From contig JAJFUY010000263.1 in assembly GCA_021372185.1 (NCBI GenBank), forward strand, positions 1 through 17,559: a DNA stretch of 17,559 nt, in the 5' to 3' direction. How positions within the stretch are numbered: position 1 is the stretch's first letter; each line of letters begins with the position of its first letter. Positions 14,961 through 17,559 of the stretch are shown piece after piece. The stretch comes from Chlamydiales bacterium. Lineage in GTDB: Bacteria; Chlamydiota; Chlamydiia; Chlamydiales; FEN-1388. The notes beneath the pieces are model-generated. The model was not told where the DNA came from and made no database searches. It saw only the letters and a list, made by a program, of their open reading frames with translations. A program made the position numbers and the translations under genes.

Positions 14961-15045
14961 CGGAAGAGGTAGGATTCGAACCCACGGTCCCTCGCAGGAC
15001 TTCTGTTTTCAAGACAGACGCAATAGGCCACTCTGCCACTCTTCC
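14961..15045 (-). tRNA. tRNA-Ser (anticodon UGA)
   Basis: The 85-nt gene reads GGAAGAG at its 5' end and CTCTTCC plus discriminator G at its 3' end. The D arm contains GGCAGAGTGGCC. The anticodon stem-loop CTGT-CTTGAAA-ACAG has TGA at the anticodon. A class II variable arm is present (CCTGCGAGG region), and the T arm is GTGGG-TTCGAAT-CCTAC. The terminal CCA is not encoded: the next bases are ACC and then a T-run. The UGA anticodon reads UCN codons, mainly UCA and UCG. Confidence 0.97.
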
Positions 15046-15052
15046 GCTGACA

Positions 15053-15082
15053 ATATTACGCTTTTTGGATTCTTTCGGTCAA
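15053..15082 (-). promoter_or_regulatory. Promoter of the tRNA-Ser transcript
   Basis: On the minus strand TTGACC (15082-15077, five of six matches) is followed after 18 bp by TAATAT (15058-15053). Transcription would begin within a few bases of the tRNA 5' end at 15045, which supports the call. Confidence 0.6.
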
Positions 15083-15163
15083 GCAGAAGATCGATAGAAT
15101 GAAAAAAAAGAGAAAAATGCCATTTTTTGGACGATTTTTGTATGTGAATTAATTATTTGAATT

Positions 15164-15206
15164 TATAATAAAGGTATCTCAAGAAGGGCGTACGGCTTAA
15201 AGGAGA
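15164..15206 (+). promoter_or_regulatory. -10 box and strong ribosome binding site of the 727-residue protein gene
   Basis: TATAAT (15164-15169) is a perfect -10 hexamer without a good -35 at the right distance. AAAGGAGAG (15198-15206) is a strong Shine-Dalgarno ending 5 nt before the ATG at 15212. This fixes the start codon and suggests efficient translation. Confidence 0.55.
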
Positions 15207-15211
15207 GAAAA

Positions 15212-17395
15212 ATGACCTATTATGAAAACGCAGAGTCAAATGTAGGAATTATAGAGGCAATAGAGACTCTCACAAGCATTGCCGACCTAGAAGTAGAGGG
15301 CAGCGTTGCTGTTGCAGAATCTCATGAATTTGAGCTACAAAACATCCCAGTTATCTATAAAACCGTACACTGGCTTCACAGAAAAAATGCCGAAAAAGTA
15401 ATGGGTGTCGTACGCGAAACCTTTCGCACCATTTTGCAGTACCTCAGATACTTTTATCGTTCAGAATATGGCAAACTCGTTAAGCATGAATCAGTTGAAG
15501 GCATAAAAACTATCATGATTTTGGTAGGAGAAGCCGCCAAGAAGGTAGATAAGTACACCCGAGTATTTATAGGAGCTAATGTTGGTAGTGTCAAAGAGTC
15601 ACGTGAGTTTAGAGACCTCTGGGGCTTCTATGAACGCAAAATTGCTCCTATTGGGATGCAAGAATCACTTTCTAAGTGGATCCGTGAGATACCTAAAACC
15701 TTAATTGAGCAAGTAGATACTCCCAAAGAGCACAAAAGTGAACACCTCTTCATAGATTTAGACACTGTCAAAAAAGATTCAGAATACGAGCTCTTTTTTA
15801 TTCGTAAAGAAAATGGCTCACGCTTTTTTAACCCAAAACTCTTACGTAACATCAAGCTAGTCTGTAACTTCGAAGAGCATTTTGCTGAAGGCGTTAAAGT
15901 TGAATCACTTAAAGAACTCCAAACATTTAAAGACCTACTTGCTCGCCAAATTGCACGCAATATCGTGCATCAAAACTGGCCTTTGTTAGATGCCTTTGTT
16001 AAGGCATCGCGTAGGCTTAATAACGAAGAATTAGTGTCTTATACCTATAAGTCTGTAGTGGCTTTAATGCTTGCAGCGCATCAAGAAAGTAGCACAAATA
16101 ACCTGGCCAAAAGCTCAAGTGCGTACCTCACAGATTTTCAGCATTTCTTTCATTATCTTCTTGGCACTCAAGACTTTCAGCGAGTTATTACTTATCCACC
16201 TAAGAATGAACAGGCTATACAGCACAAAATTATACAGCTTGTGCAAAGCATTGCGCGCCAGTTATTTAGTGGATTCCACCTCACGCCTGAAACATCCACT
16301 ATCATCAATGAGCTCGTTGTAAAAGGAAAACAGGAGCAAGTACAAGAAATACCCGACACAACACTGTCCAACAAAATGGCACTCGATTACGATGCGCTTT
16401 TACGTGCTCTGCAAAACTTTTCTCACGTGCCGCTTTTGTACGTGATAGAAGCCTTACAGGATTTTGAAATTAATGGTTACGACCCTCTCGAGCTTCAAAA
16501 CATGCCCACACTGCTACTTGACCTCTTTGAAAAAGGCCATAAGATGGCGGTGTTACGCATTCCTTCACCTACTAACCAAGAGTTTATCCATAAAGCCCAA
16601 GTTGCAGAAGAATTTAAGTCATTCCTCAGAAGTTATGAGACATCTAAAGGTTTATTACTCTTTAACCTGCAAGACCGCACAAGCATTAGAGAACATGCCC
16701 GCTGCAGCGCTTTAGAAGAGCTTCAGAAAAAAGATGAGTTTGCCAAATCGTTTGCCTGTGTAAGCATGACTAAAGATAGCGATTTTTATCACCAGACAGG
16801 TCCATACCAAGAATTAAACCATGCAGATGCGTTCATTCAGCAGCTCCTTGAACATATTGAGAGTGAAAACTCAGGCTATTTTTATCCTCAAAAGGTTAAA
16901 AATGTGCTCTTTGATGGCTTTGCAAATAGACTTGTCCATGCCATCCACAGCGTCTTTTTTGGAAACAAGAACGTGCTTACCCGCCAAAATAGGGTAGATT
17001 TTATTGAGCTGTTGTATGTGTTCATGCAGCTTAAAATTATTGAAATTGTACAGCCTGATAACATCACATTTTCATGTAAAGATGCCATCGACATAGGCAT
17101 GCCAGCAACAGCTGAGCTCTTTTTATTACTCAAACTCATCAATGCTCGAGAACTTTCCCCAGAAGAAGAAGACTACCTTAAAGTGATTCTCTACTACCCC
17201 TCAATAGGCTATAGAGGAAGACTCTTGTTCCCAGAGCGCTTTAGCCGCATGAACAGCATGACAAAAGCCATAGAAGCCGCTATCGAGGATGTAGGCGTCC
17301 ACGAGTTTCAAGCAGCCGTCAAAAAAATCATCGCTCCATTATTCAATCACGACACCCTCACAAGCCAAATCACCATCCCTCAGCCGTTGTTATAG
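15212..17395 (+). CDS. Unknown 727-residue protein, probably chlamydial-specific
   Basis: I do not recognise this protein. It is predicted to be soluble and mostly alpha-helical, with no signal peptide, lipobox or convincing membrane helix. It contains no motif that I can tie to nucleotide binding, proteolysis or nucleic-acid binding. The N-terminal 20 residues are acidic and rich in E, T and S (ENAESNVGIIEAIETLTSIADLE), which is compatible with a type III secretion signal but not evidence for it. Basic-aromatic helical stretches occur near 50-90 (HWLHRKNAEKVMGVVRETF). Its length and clean reading frame with a strong ribosome site show a real gene. It is divergent from tRNA-Ser and is followed by hairpin cluster E. 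A conserved chlamydial hypothetical protein is my best guess. Confidence 0.85.
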   Translation: MTYYENAESNVGIIEAIETLTSIADLEVEGSVAVAESHEFELQNIPVIYKTVHWLHRKNAEKVMGVVRETFRTILQYLRYFYRSEYGKLVKHESVEGIKTIMILVGEAAKKVDKYTRVFIGANVGSVKESREFRDLWGFYERKIAPIGMQESLSKWIREIPKTLIEQVDTPKEHKSEHLFIDLDTVKKDSEYELFFIRKENGSRFFNPKLLRNIKLVCNFEEHFAEGVKVESLKELQTFKDLLARQIARNIVHQNWPLLDAFVKASRRLNNEELVSYTYKSVVALMLAAHQESSTNNLAKSSSAYLTDFQHFFHYLLGTQDFQRVITYPPKNEQAIQHKIIQLVQSIARQLFSGFHLTPETSTIINELVVKGKQEQVQEIPDTTLSNKMALDYDALLRALQNFSHVPLLYVIEALQDFEINGYDPLELQNMPTLLLDLFEKGHKMAVLRIPSPTNQEFIHKAQVAEEFKSFLRSYETSKGLLLFNLQDRTSIREHARCSALEELQKKDEFAKSFACVSMTKDSDFYHQTGPYQELNHADAFIQQLLEHIESENSGYFYPQKVKNVLFDGFANRLVHAIHSVFFGNKNVLTRQNRVDFIELLYVFMQLKIIEIVQPDNITFSCKDAIDIGMPATAELFLLLKLINARELSPEEEDYLKVILYYPSIGYRGRLLFPERFSRMNSMTKAIEAAIEDVGVHEFQAAVKKIIAPLFNHDTLTSQITIPQPLL

Positions 17396-17407
17396 TACTG
17401 TGAGAAA

Positions 17408-17551
17408 ATCACTCTCGAAGAGAGTGATGAAAAGTAGCCCAGGCCACCGAAGGTGTCCTGGGAACGACATCTCTCGGGCAATTTTGCACTCTCGAATGAG
17501 AGTGCTGCTGTGGAGATCTCTAGTGCAGCACTCTCTTCGAGAGTGCACTTT
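17408..17551. repeat. Hairpin cluster E after the 727-residue protein gene
   Basis: Four hairpins follow the gene. E1 is ATCACTCTC-GAA-GAGAGTGAT (17408-17428). E2 has arms CCCAGGCCACC and GGTGTCCTGGG around a GAA loop (17438-17462), with one mismatch. E3 is GCACTCTC-GAAT-GAGAGTGC (17486-17505). E4 is GCACTCTC-TTC-GAGAGTGC (17528-17546). E3 and E4 are also inverted copies of each other: GAGAGTGCTGC (17498-17508) pairs with 17525-17535 around a GAGATCTC core, so alternative folds compete. The window ends here; more may follow. Confidence 0.85.
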
Positions 17552-17558
17552 TATTTTA
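17528..17558 (+). terminator. Probable intrinsic terminator at the end of cluster E
   Basis: The 8-bp stem GCACTCTC/GAGAGTGC with a 3-nt loop is followed by ACTTTTATTTTA. It is a plausible terminator for the upstream 727-residue protein gene, 130 bp after its stop. Confidence 0.55.
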
Positions 17559-17559
17559 T

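Noticed and set aside
14950..15039. N-terminal extension of the DUF1186-like frame through MAEWPIASVLKTEV
   Set aside because: These residues are the translation of the tRNA-Ser gene; the protein begins at ATG 14949.

Overview
The window looks like the chromosome of an environmental chlamydia (phylum Chlamydiota). No 16S rRNA gene is present, so this is inferred from gene content: a chlamydial-type TyrS, an HU/IHF gene close to accA (as in Chlamydia, though the gene between them differs), duplicated OppA proteins, a DUF1186-like protein, and otherwise ordinary housekeeping genes at moderate-to-low GC. The genus cannot be assigned.

Layout. Bases 1-40 hold a short G-rich tandem repeat that resembles the end of a palindromic element lying mostly outside the window. 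A GNAT acetyltransferase follows (+, 87-680). Then come nested palindrome A and a minus-strand pair, rpiA followed by a DUF151 bifunctional-nuclease-like gene. On the plus strand from 2128 lie nif3, tyrS and a compact four-gene run: HU/IHF, an L,D-transpeptidase, accA, and an ABM-like membrane protein. Nested palindromes B and C flank a minus-strand HdeD-like membrane protein. Next is a minus-strand pair of oligopeptide-binding proteins: a 1176-residue fusion with a large unrecognised N-terminal part, overlapping by 4 bp a normal OppA lipoprotein. Palindrome D separates these from tRNA-Ser(UGA), which runs directly into a DUF1186-like gene. The window closes with a 727-residue unknown cytosolic protein and a further hairpin cluster (E).

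The genes are mainly housekeeping: pentose phosphate metabolism (RpiA), translation (TyrS, tRNA-Ser), nucleoid structure (HU), cell wall (L,D-transpeptidase), fatty-acid synthesis (AccA) and peptide uptake (OppA pair). There is no prophage, insertion sequence, CRISPR array or secretion cluster.

The most striking content is intergenic. Four elements of about 130-230 bp (A-D), and a looser cluster (E), are inverted repeats whose arms are themselves built from small hairpins. In B and C the small hairpins show paired compensatory changes between left and right arms and between copies, so the local hairpins seem to be conserved rather than only the long palindrome. A and D carry the same type of CCCA..GT/AC..TGGG stem with a different primary sequence. 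I regard this as a candidate undescribed family of structured or mobile palindromic elements.
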